Source: Salinisphaera hydrothermalis (GTDB taxonomy: Bacteria > Pseudomonadota > Gammaproteobacteria > Nevskiales > Salinisphaeraceae). Taken from it: a DNA stretch of 64,000 nt. Each line of letters opens with the position of its first letter. The stretch's first letter is position 1. Position numbers and translations under genes: made by a program. Below are positions 17,657 to 25,258 of this stretch, piece by piece. The DNA lies in NCBI RefSeq assembly GCF_040361195.1, contig NZ_APNE01000006.1. The stretch is one strand, 5' to 3'. The notes under the pieces were generated by a model that was given only the letters and a program-made list of their open reading frames with translations, ran no database searches and was not told the DNA's origin.

Positions 17657-18769
17657 ATGTTTCGACGCCCTTCGCCTCGCCGCCTGCTGCCGCTGATCCT
17701 TGCGCTCGGTCTCGTAGCCGCACTCGCCGGCTGCGGTCAGTCCGATTCCAATTCGGCTCAGGCTTCGAACGACAGCACGTCCGGAACGCAGCCCGCCAAG
17801 GTGAAGGCGCAGATCGGTTATATGCCGATCCTGCCCGATGCCCAGCTGTTCGTGAATCTGGAAGACGGCGGTATCGCCAAGGCCGGCATCGATCCGGATC
17901 TGGTGTCGTTCCAGAACGGCCCGGCCATGGTGCAGGCGTTGGCCTCGGGCCAGCTCGATATCGCTTATTTCGGCATCGGCCCGACCATGGTGGCGCGCTC
18001 CAAGGGCGCGAACATTCGCGTGGTGGCTTCGAACATCATCCAGCAGATCAGCGTGGTCGCGCTCGGCGATCTCGCCCCCTATTTCGAAAACGGCGACCCG
18101 GCGACGGCGTTTGCGCGCTTCCGCAAAGAAACCGGTCATAAAGCCAAGATCTCGACCTTTCCGGTCGGCTCGGTGCCACAAACCGTGTTCGCCTACTGGC
18201 TGAAGAACAAGCTGCACGCGGATCCGTCGGATGTCGACGTGATCTACCAGGGCACCTCGCAGGTCCAGCAGTCGCTGCTGACGGGCGCGGTCGACGGCGC
18301 GGCCATTCTCGAACCCGTCGTCTCGATCGTGGAGAAGCGCGAGCCGAAGGCGCGGGTGGTCGCCAGCGGCGCCCAGATGTTCGACAACCAGCCCGGCGCC
18401 GTGGTCGCCGTCCGTGAATCGTTCCTCAAGGCACATCCGAAGGTCGTGGCCCGTCTGGTCGCCGCGCATATCGAGGCGACCAAGGCGCTGCAGGCCGGCA
18501 AGGCGTCGGCGATCGATGCAGTCGCCAAGCATGTCGGCGGTGGCCGTCTGCCGCGCGATATCGTGGCCACCGCGGTGGATCATTCGAAATCCAACTTCGT
18601 GGCGAATCCGCATCGCATCATCGATTCCACCAAGCGCATGTATCAGTTCCAGCGCGACGAGGGCACGCTCAAGGCCAAGCTGGATATCGATGCGCTGTTC
18701 GATACGTCGTTCTATGACCAGGCGACTAACAAAAACGGCGCCTCGGGCAACGACACCAACGGCAGCTGA
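17657..18769 (+). CDS. ABC transporter substrate-binding lipoprotein (nitrate/sulfonate/taurine/thiamine-precursor type)
   Basis: From the ATG at 17657 there are 370 residues with a lipoprotein signal ending ALAGC. The mature part follows the NMT1/SsuA-like pattern: IGYMPILPDAQLFV, DLVSFQNGPAMVQALASGQLDIAYFGIGPTMVAR, then VIYQGTSQVQQSLLTGAVDGAAILEP. It binds a small organic ligand in the periplasm for the permease and ATPase encoded next. The ligand is not readable from sequence; sulfonates, taurine and pyrimidine precursors are all carried by relatives. First gene of a four-gene operon. Confidence 0.88.
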   Translation: MFRRPSPRRLLPLILALGLVAALAGCGQSDSNSAQASNDSTSGTQPAKVKAQIGYMPILPDAQLFVNLEDGGIAKAGIDPDLVSFQNGPAMVQALASGQLDIAYFGIGPTMVARSKGANIRVVASNIIQQISVVALGDLAPYFENGDPATAFARFRKETGHKAKISTFPVGSVPQTVFAYWLKNKLHADPSDVDVIYQGTSQVQQSLLTGAVDGAAILEPVVSIVEKREPKARVVASGAQMFDNQPGAVVAVRESFLKAHPKVVARLVAAHIEATKALQAGKASAIDAVAKHVGGGRLPRDIVATAVDHSKSNFVANPHRIIDSTKRMYQFQRDEGTLKAKLDIDALFDTSFYDQATNKNGASGNDTNGS

Positions 18770-18771
18770 TC

Positions 18772-19566
18772 TTGGCGGAGTCGGCGGAAACACGGCGACG
18801 TCGCGCCGAAAAGCGGGCCGGTGCCCGCCGCATCGGCCTCGGCCTGCTCGGGCTCGCGATCTTCATCGGCATATGGAAGGCCGCGTATGTGTTCAACTGG
18901 GCGCCGCGCGGCACCCTGCCCGATCCGTTCGAGATTCCCGCGGCGCTGGTGCGCGAATGGCGTAGCGGCCATCTGCTGCCCGCCATCGGCTCCAGCCTGA
19001 TTCATTACGTCTGGGGCCTCGGTGCGGGCACCGCGGCCGGCTTCCTGGTCGGTCTGCTGGCGGCCAGCTCGCGCGCCTTCGACGACCTGCATTACATGCT
19101 CGCACGCGTGCTGCGCCCGATCCCGCCGCTGGCCTGGGTGGTGTTCGCCATCGCCTGGTTTCATGTCAGCCATGCCGGCGCGGCGTTCGTGATCTCGATC
19201 GGCGTGTTCTGGGTGAATTATTTCGCCACCGCCGCAGGCGTGGCCAACGTCGATCCGCGCTACTACGAACTGGCAAGGGCGTTCGGCCATGGCGGCTTCG
19301 TCTCGCGCGTGCTGACCATCACCCTGCCCGGCGCCGCCCCCGGCATTCTGTCGGGCATGCGCACCGGCGTCGGTCAGGCCTGGATGACTCTGATCGCGGC
19401 CGAACTGCTCGGCGTGCCGGGCATGGGCCAGCAAATGAATTCAGCCGCCGGCGTGGGCGCCTACGACGCGGTCGTGGTCTACATGCTGGCGATTTCTCTG
19501 ATTTATTCGATTTCCGACGGCCTGTTCGCGCTGGTCGAGAAACAAGTGCTGCGGTGGCGGCCATGA
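18772..19566 (+). CDS. ABC transporter permease (SsuC/TauC-like)
   Basis: Starts with TTG two bases after the SBP stop, giving 264 residues. Six or so hydrophobic segments and the EAA loop ELARAFGHGGFVSRVLTITLPGAAPGILSGMRTG (about 165-200) mark a BPD_transp_1 permease. It forms the membrane dimer of the importer. The stop overlaps the ATPase start as ATGA, supporting translational coupling. Confidence 0.92.
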   Translation: MAESAETRRRRAEKRAGARRIGLGLLGLAIFIGIWKAAYVFNWAPRGTLPDPFEIPAALVREWRSGHLLPAIGSSLIHYVWGLGAGTAAGFLVGLLAASSRAFDDLHYMLARVLRPIPPLAWVVFAIAWFHVSHAGAAFVISIGVFWVNYFATAAGVANVDPRYYELARAFGHGGFVSRVLTITLPGAAPGILSGMRTGVGQAWMTLIAAELLGVPGMGQQMNSAAGVGAYDAVVVYMLAISLIYSISDGLFALVEKQVLRWRP

Positions 19567-20300
19567 GCAACGCGCCCCTACTGACGGTGCAACGGCTGTC
19601 GTATCACTACCCGGGCAACGATCATCCGGTGTTCGCCGACCTGGATTTCTCGGTCGCCGACGGGGAATTCGTGGCCATCGTGGGCGGCTCGGGCGTCGGC
19701 AAATCCACCTTGTTGCGCAACATCGCGGGGCTGATCCCGCCCAGCAGCGGCAACATCGCACTCTCGCCGGCCCGCAACCGCGGCAGCCGCGACCGGGGCT
19801 TCGTATTCCAGGACACCCGCCTGCTGCCCTGGCGGCGGATCGCTTCTAACATTGAGTACGGGCTGGCGGGACTGGATCTGTCGCGCGCCGAGCGCCGCGA
19901 ACGCGTCGACGAAGTGCTGGAACTGACGGCCATGACGCCCTATCGCGATCGCTGGCCGCATTCGATTTCCGGCGGCCAGGCCCAGCGCATCGGCCTGGCC
20001 CGCGCGCTCGCCGTACATCCGCGCCTGCTGCTCATGGACGAACCGTTTTCCGCCGTGGATGCCCTCACGCGACGCCGCCTGCAGGACGAGTTGATCGCGA
20101 TCTGGCGACGCCTGGGCATGGCCGTGCTGTTCGTCACACACGACATCGACGAAGCGCTCTATCTGGCGGATCGTATTCAGGTGCTGCGCGGCAGCCCGGC
20201 CGCCATCGTGCGCGACGAGTGCATCGATCTGGACCGGCCACGCGAGCGCAGCGACCCATCCTTCGCCGCTCTCACGCACGAGATTGCCGACTCGCTCTGA
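19563..20300 (+). CDS. ABC transporter ATP-binding protein
   Basis: The ATG at 19563 overlaps the permease stop (ATGA), which fixes the start; 245 residues. Walker A GGSGVGKST (about 39), Q-loop FQDTRLL, signature SISGGQAQRIGLARAL and Walker B LLLMDEPFSAVD are intact, with switch His in VTHDIDEAL. It powers the import of the ligand bound by the upstream lipoprotein. Confidence 0.95.
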   Translation: MSNAPLLTVQRLSYHYPGNDHPVFADLDFSVADGEFVAIVGGSGVGKSTLLRNIAGLIPPSSGNIALSPARNRGSRDRGFVFQDTRLLPWRRIASNIEYGLAGLDLSRAERRERVDEVLELTAMTPYRDRWPHSISGGQAQRIGLARALAVHPRLLLMDEPFSAVDALTRRRLQDELIAIWRRLGMAVLFVTHDIDEALYLADRIQVLRGSPAAIVRDECIDLDRPRERSDPSFAALTHEIADSL

Positions 20301-20314
20301 ACGGAACCGCCTCG

Positions 20315-20632
20315 ATGACCGATACGTCCGACCAAGAACCGCTTTGCCTGCTCATCCATGCCGCCGATGAGGCCTCGCTGGCCCGGGCCCGCAACAATGC
20401 GCGAAACCTCCTGACCGCCGAGCCGAGCGCGGCGGTGGAGATCGTGCTCAACGGCCCGGCCGTGGCGGCGGCGCTGGCCACACCGGACGACACCGACCGT
20501 CTGTTGCGGCTGTGCGCCAATACCCTGGCCAATCAGGATCTCGAAGCCCCGGCGGAGATCGCCCGGGTCAAGGCGGCCGTGCTCTATATCGCCCAGCGTC
20601 AACGGGACGGCTGGGCCTACATGCGAGCCTGA
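20315..20632 (+). CDS. DsrE-like small protein
   Basis: Protein of 105 residues, 14 bases after the ABC ATPase. CLLIHAADEASLARARNNARNLL, AVEIVLNGPAVAAAL and the final APAEIARVKAAVLYIAQRQRDGWAYMRA reproduce the strand-helix plan of DsrE/DsrF-like proteins. The persulfide-carrying Cys of true DsrE is not obvious: the only cysteines are near residue 11 and near residue 72 (LLRLCANTL). It may relay sulfur or bind a small ligand linked to the importer. Family placement moderate, function unknown. Confidence 0.6.
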   Translation: MTDTSDQEPLCLLIHAADEASLARARNNARNLLTAEPSAAVEIVLNGPAVAAALATPDDTDRLLRLCANTLANQDLEAPAEIARVKAAVLYIAQRQRDGWAYMRA

Positions 20633-20673
20633 GCGCGTCGGCGGCTGCCCGCGAGGGAGGTCCCCGTACCGGA

Positions 20674-21444
20674 TCAGTTCAATGCCGCGAAGCGGTCGGC
20701 GTCGACCACGGGGAGCTGCTCCAGCCCCGGCCGCGCGAAATAGTAGCCCTGCTGCAACGCAATGCCGCGGCGACGCAGCCAGGCGGCTTCCGCGGCCGTC
20801 TCCACGCCTTCGGCGAGCAGGCGGATATCCAATGCGGTCGCCAGGGTCACGAGCGCATCGACCAGCCGTTGGCGTCGCGGCGCCGCGGGAATATCACGGA
20901 TCAGTTCTCGATCGATTTTGATCAAATCGGGCCGCAAGTCGATCAACAAATCGAGATTGGCATGCCCGGTGCCGAAATCGTCGAGCGCGACGACGAACCC
21001 CATGGCGCGATACGACTCCACGATATTCTGCAGATGACGCCGATCACGCACGGCTTCGGTTTCGATGACCTCGAACATCAACTGCGAAGAAGGCCACTGC
21101 AACCGCTCGGCTGCCGCGAGCGTGGCCTGGATGCAGGCTCGGGGCGCATAGACCGCGTTGGGCAGAAAGTTGATCGAAATCGTGCGATCGCAGCCCAACG
21201 CGTGGGCTAGCTCCAGCGCCCGCACGCGACAGGCCTGATCGAATGTATAGACGTTGTGATCATCGACCCGGTCGAGAATAGACGCCGCCGACTCTCCGCC
21301 GGGCCCGCGCACGAGCGCCTCGTAGGCATGCACCGTACCGGTGAATACATCCACGATGGGCTGAAAGGCCATGGTGAACTCAAAGTCGAGCGTGCCGCCG
21401 CAACGCAAGCAGGGCGCTGTCTCGGCGCCATCACGATCCATCAT
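20674..21444 (-). CDS. EAL-domain c-di-GMP phosphodiesterase-like protein
   Basis: The start at 21444 has TGGGGA 6 bases upstream, giving 256 residues; the longer frame to 21558 lacks a ribosome site. The EAL domain fills almost the whole protein: FQPIVDVFTGTVHAYEALVRG, SINFLPNA, FEVIETEAV, ALDDFGTGHANLDLL and KIDRELI, ending with AEGVETAAEAAWLRRRGI and QQGYYFARP. Metal- and c-di-GMP-binding residues look conserved, so hydrolysis is likely. There is a CxxC (CLRCGG) just before the domain, possibly a small redox or metal sensor. No GGDEF partner nearby. Confidence 0.88.
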   Translation of the reverse strand: MMDRDGAETAPCLRCGGTLDFEFTMAFQPIVDVFTGTVHAYEALVRGPGGESAASILDRVDDHNVYTFDQACRVRALELAHALGCDRTISINFLPNAVYAPRACIQATLAAAERLQWPSSQLMFEVIETEAVRDRRHLQNIVESYRAMGFVVALDDFGTGHANLDLLIDLRPDLIKIDRELIRDIPAAPRRQRLVDALVTLATALDIRLLAEGVETAAEAAWLRRRGIALQQGYYFARPGLEQLPVVDADRFAALN

Positions 21445-21605
21445 GCATTTCCCCAGTAACGCCCCGCGCGAGCGCCAGCTGCCACTTGATTCCGAATGAT
21501 TCGAGTGTAGCCGAGGCACGCCCCGAATGAACTGGGTAATCGTGCGCAGAAAACGCATCTTTTTGAGCGGTTACGCCGCGTGATCCGTGGCATGGCCGGA
21601 CGTGA

Positions 21606-22115
21606 TCAACCCGGTAGACCCCGCTGGATTCCGGAATCGTCGACGAGATATACCGGATCGCCGATGCTCAGGTGTCCGCCGCTGACGATCCGCGCCCGCA
21701 TACCCCCAAGCCCGTGCAGCGCGGCGCGCATATCCGCCTCCAGTAGTCGCGACAGGTAACCACAAGGCGGACAGCGGCCGGCAAGCATGATGCGGACCTC
21801 GCCGATGAGGAGCTCTCGGCCCGCCCATGTTTCGAGCCGTCCGGTCTCGATCAGCAGATTGCGGCGCAGCATGGCGGCGGGCAGCTCGTGCTCCAGCCTC
21901 CGACGGCAGATAGCCAGCGTCTCGGTATCCAGAATCGACAACGCCCGTGCGCCGGGCGTCAGCGGCGTCCGGCGGGAAAATGTCCCCGTGCCGCGATGAT
22001 AACGATCGCCCACGAGGCCGCGTCCGGCGTCGGCCCGCACCGAATCGCGGGCCGTCATCGGCAGACTTCGCTCGGCCGCGATGTACACGCCCGCGAGCCG
22101 CCCGATCAGTCGCAT
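21606..22115 (-). CDS. MOSC domain protein
   Basis: From the ATG at 22115 (MRLIGRLAGVYIA) 169 residues. The MOSC pattern is visible as GRGLVGDRYHRGTG (about 35-48), LRRNLLIETG and LAGRCPPCGYLSRLLEADMRAAL, the last containing the cysteine expected of sulfur-carrying MOSC domains, then GMRARIVSGG. These domains bind or deliver sulfur to the molybdenum cofactor or handle related sulfur compounds. Stand-alone gene between an EAL protein and a Pat-type acetyltransferase. Confidence 0.88.
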   Translation of the reverse strand: MRLIGRLAGVYIAAERSLPMTARDSVRADAGRGLVGDRYHRGTGTFSRRTPLTPGARALSILDTETLAICRRRLEHELPAAMLRRNLLIETGRLETWAGRELLIGEVRIMLAGRCPPCGYLSRLLEADMRAALHGLGGMRARIVSGGHLSIGDPVYLVDDSGIQRGLPG

Positions 22116-22334
22116 ATCGGGGCCTGCAGCGGGGTAGCTGCGCCGAAAGTCAACTTGAGTTGGCGTCGACAGCCTGCTGTCATGGCCAATGCATCGGGTC
22201 TCATGCCGCATAGGCTACGCACCTCTTGGCAGGCCACAAGCGACGTATAGTGACGGGAATCCTCAAGCCGACGACAGGACTGTGATGCCGATCGCGCCCA
22301 TCGCCGAACATCGCCGCCTCGATCAAGCCGCGTC

Positions 22335-24710
22335 ATGACACTGCGCAATATCGATGCGCTGTTCTCGGGCGCGCGCGCGACCGTTTTCGGCCGAACGACA
22401 ACGTCGGCCCAGACTCAGCTGCTGGCCAATCTGACGTCCAGCGCCGATGACGACGTCATGCATGTGACCGCGCGCGCGCATCGCGCCCGGTTGCCAGCCC
22501 AACCCGGCCCGTGCGCGGTGATCCTCGATCCGCGCTGGGGCAAGCCCGACATCATCGCCGCGCTTGCCGAGGCGGGTTGTCGTGCCGTGGTCTGGGCGGC
22601 GCCCAAGCGGATTGGCGATGACGTGCTCCGTGCGGCGCGCCCCACCAACATGCGGCTGCTCGGCGGGCGCACGGCCGGCGTGTTCGACACGCGCAACGGT
22701 CTGAACATGACCACCCTGGCCTCGCTGCCCCGGCCTGGCAAGGTCGCGCTGATCAGCCAGTCGCAGTCGCTCACCGCCGCGGCGGTCGACTGGGCGCTGG
22801 GCCGTAATCTGGGTTTCTCGTGGCTGGCTTGCACCGGCGCCGAGGCCGATATCGACGCCGCGGACTTGCTCGATCATGCCGCCCTGGATCCGCGCACGCG
22901 CGCCGTGGTGCTACAGATCGGCGACATCGCCGAACCCCGCAAATTCATGTCGGCCGCCCGGGCGGCCGCGCGCGTCAAGCCGGTGCTCGTACTCCAGACC
23001 CGAGCCGATCGCCCGGGTACGCCGCCCGGGCCGGACCCGGCCCGATCAGCGGCGTTTGCTCGTGCCGGGCTGGTGGAATGCGAAAACCTCGGCGGCCTGT
23101 TCGACGGTCTGGCCGCGCTGGAACTGTTGCCGAGCGTGCGTCAGGACCGCGTCATGGTGCTCGGCAACGGGGCCGGGGTCTGCGCGCTGGGCACCGATGC
23201 CTTGCGGCGGGCCGCCCTCACCCCCGCCAAGGCCGGATCCGATACGGTCGAAAAACTGGGTGAAGTCGCGCCGCGCGCGCACAACACGGGCGCCGGCATC
23301 GACCTGGCCAGCTCCGACATCCCCGAGACGTTGGCCGCTTTGCGTCTGGCCCTCGCCGATCGCAGCGTGGACGCGGCCCTGCTCGTCCACAGTCCGGTCG
23401 CCGGGCATCCGCACGAACCCATGGTCGAAGCCATCGCCGACGCCAAGCTCGATGCACGCCTGATGACGGTATGGCTCGGCCTGCACACCGCGCTGCCGGC
23501 GCGGGCAGCGAGCGCCCAGGCCCGTCTGGCCACGTTCGCTTCCGCCGACGAGGCCGCCCGCGCCATCCATTACCGTCGCAGCTATCACGAAGCGCACGAA
23601 CTGCTCACGGCCACACCGCCACCCGATCCCACAGTCACCGCCGACGCGGGCGCAATCCGGCATCGCCTGCACGTGTTGGCCGAAGACGGGGTCGAATGGC
23701 TATCGGCCGAGGACACCCAGGAAACGCTGGCGGCTTACGGCATCGTCGGTGGTCCGAGCGGACGCGCGGGTGCCGACCCGTCGATCCGCGTCCGCATCGA
23801 GGTGATCGATCATCCCGAACTCGGCATGGTCATGCGTGTGACCGACGAGTCACTCGGTGTGGCCCCGGCCTACGGCTTCGCCCCGCTGGATGCGTTACTG
23901 GCACGGCGCATGCTGGAAGGCGCCAGTGCCGGCCGCCTGTCCGCGACCGTGGAGGCGGTCGAAGCCCTGGCACAAGCGCTGGTGCGCTTGTCCAAGCTGG
24001 TGGTCGACATCGCCGAAATCACGCGGCTGGACTTGCATCTGGCGATCGGTCCGCACGGCCGGCTGCATACGCCCACCGATACGCTGATCGAGATAACGGC
24101 CGATCCCCGGTCGCCCCGCCGCCGTCTGGCCATGTCGCCTTACCCGGCACGCATGCGGCATCGCGTCACGCTACGCGACCACCACACATACATCGTGCGC
24201 GCGATTCATCCCTCGGACGAACCGTTGGTGCTCGACCTGCTGGAAAGCCTCAGCCCGGAAGAGATCCGGTTGCGCTTCTTCAACACGATCCGGCATTTCT
24301 CGCACGACATGGCGGCGCGCATGACGCAGATCGATTACGACCGCGAGGTCTCGCTGGTGATCAGTCCGGCCAAGAGGCCGGGCGAGCTGACCGCCATGGG
24401 CACCATCATCGCCGATCCAGATGGTCGCGAGGCGGAATTCGCGGTGCTGGTGCACCATGCCCATACCGGCGTCGGCCTCGGCCGGCATCTGCTCGATTGC
24501 CTGCTGCGTCAGGCCCACGCGCGCGGCATCGGCACCGTCTACGGCGAGATCCTCGCCGACAACCGGCCCATGTTGGAACTGGCCCGCAGCCTCGGCTTCA
24601 CCATCCGCCGTTCGCTCGACGATGCCACCAGTGTGCGCGCCGAGATTGACGTGGCCCGCTACCGCAACGCCGAGCTCCCACCACCACAAGACAGCGACGA
24701 CGCCCCATGA
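22335..24710 (+). CDS. Pat/YfiQ-type protein acetyltransferase (ADP-forming acyl-CoA synthetase-like + GNAT)
   Basis: Protein of 791 residues. A CoA-binding Rossmann domain (about 5-125), a succinyl-CoA ligase-like domain (about 130-430, GKVALISQSQSLTAAAVDWA) and a remnant ATP-grasp region (about 450-605) precede a GNAT domain (about 615-775: RFFNTI, HTGVGLGRHLLDCLLRQA). PatZ-type enzymes acetylate lysines, for example in acetyl-CoA synthetase. Full-length relatives are nearer 880-900 residues; here the ATP-grasp N-lobe, including its usual lysine-bearing strand, seems to be missing. The synthetase half is therefore probably non-catalytic and regulatory. The stop overlaps the next start (ATGA). 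Confidence 0.87.
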   Translation: MTLRNIDALFSGARATVFGRTTTSAQTQLLANLTSSADDDVMHVTARAHRARLPAQPGPCAVILDPRWGKPDIIAALAEAGCRAVVWAAPKRIGDDVLRAARPTNMRLLGGRTAGVFDTRNGLNMTTLASLPRPGKVALISQSQSLTAAAVDWALGRNLGFSWLACTGAEADIDAADLLDHAALDPRTRAVVLQIGDIAEPRKFMSAARAAARVKPVLVLQTRADRPGTPPGPDPARSAAFARAGLVECENLGGLFDGLAALELLPSVRQDRVMVLGNGAGVCALGTDALRRAALTPAKAGSDTVEKLGEVAPRAHNTGAGIDLASSDIPETLAALRLALADRSVDAALLVHSPVAGHPHEPMVEAIADAKLDARLMTVWLGLHTALPARAASAQARLATFASADEAARAIHYRRSYHEAHELLTATPPPDPTVTADAGAIRHRLHVLAEDGVEWLSAEDTQETLAAYGIVGGPSGRAGADPSIRVRIEVIDHPELGMVMRVTDESLGVAPAYGFAPLDALLARRMLEGASAGRLSATVEAVEALAQALVRLSKLVVDIAEITRLDLHLAIGPHGRLHTPTDTLIEITADPRSPRRRLAMSPYPARMRHRVTLRDHHTYIVRAIHPSDEPLVLDLLESLSPEEIRLRFFNTIRHFSHDMAARMTQIDYDREVSLVISPAKRPGELTAMGTIIADPDGREAEFAVLVHHAHTGVGLGRHLLDCLLRQAHARGIGTVYGEILADNRPMLELARSLGFTIRRSLDDATSVRAEIDVARYRNAELPPPQDSDDAP

Positions 24711-25258
24711 ACACCCCGGTACCGGCCCGCGAGGTCCATACTTTCTGGTTCGAAACCCTCGCGCCCGCCGACTGGTTCGCCAGCAACGACGCACTCGATC
24801 GTCGCATCGCGGCAGAATTCGGCGCGCTGATCCCGGCGGCGCGTGCCGGGGCGCTGGAGTTCTGGCGCGTCTCGGCCACCGGACGGCTGGCCGAAATCCT
24901 CGTACTGGACCAGTTCTCGCGCAATGTCTTTCGCGGGCACGCTGACGCGTTCGCCGGCGACGACATGGCCCTGGCACTGGCGAAACAGGCGATCGAGGTC
25001 GGCGCCGCGCAGCATCTCGCCGCACGCGAACGCGCGTTTCTCTACCTGCCGTTCATGCACAGCGAGTCGCTGGCGGAGCACGACCGGGCGCTCGAACTGT
25101 TCTCCGAGCCCGGGCTCGAACAACAGCTGCAACATGAACACCGACACCGCGCCGTGCTTGAGCGGTTTGGTCGCTATCCGCAAAGAAACGCCGCCCTCGG
25201 CCGTACGAATACGGACGAGGAAACGGCGTTTCTGGCCCAACCGGGTTCGGGGTTTTAA
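24707..25258 (+). CDS. DUF924 family protein
   Basis: Protein of 183 residues, start overlapping the upstream stop. DUF924 signatures are VHTFWFETLAPADWF at the start, LDQFSRNVFRG (about 68-78), and AFLYLPFMHSESL with ERFGRYPQRNAALGR near the end. These proteins are helical, related to TPR folds, of uncertain function. It is translationally coupled to the acetyltransferase and converges on the TonB receptor with a 4-bp stop overlap. Confidence 0.88.
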   Translation: MNTPVPAREVHTFWFETLAPADWFASNDALDRRIAAEFGALIPAARAGALEFWRVSATGRLAEILVLDQFSRNVFRGHADAFAGDDMALALAKQAIEVGAAQHLAARERAFLYLPFMHSESLAEHDRALELFSEPGLEQQLQHEHRHRAVLERFGRYPQRNAALGRTNTDEETAFLAQPGSGF

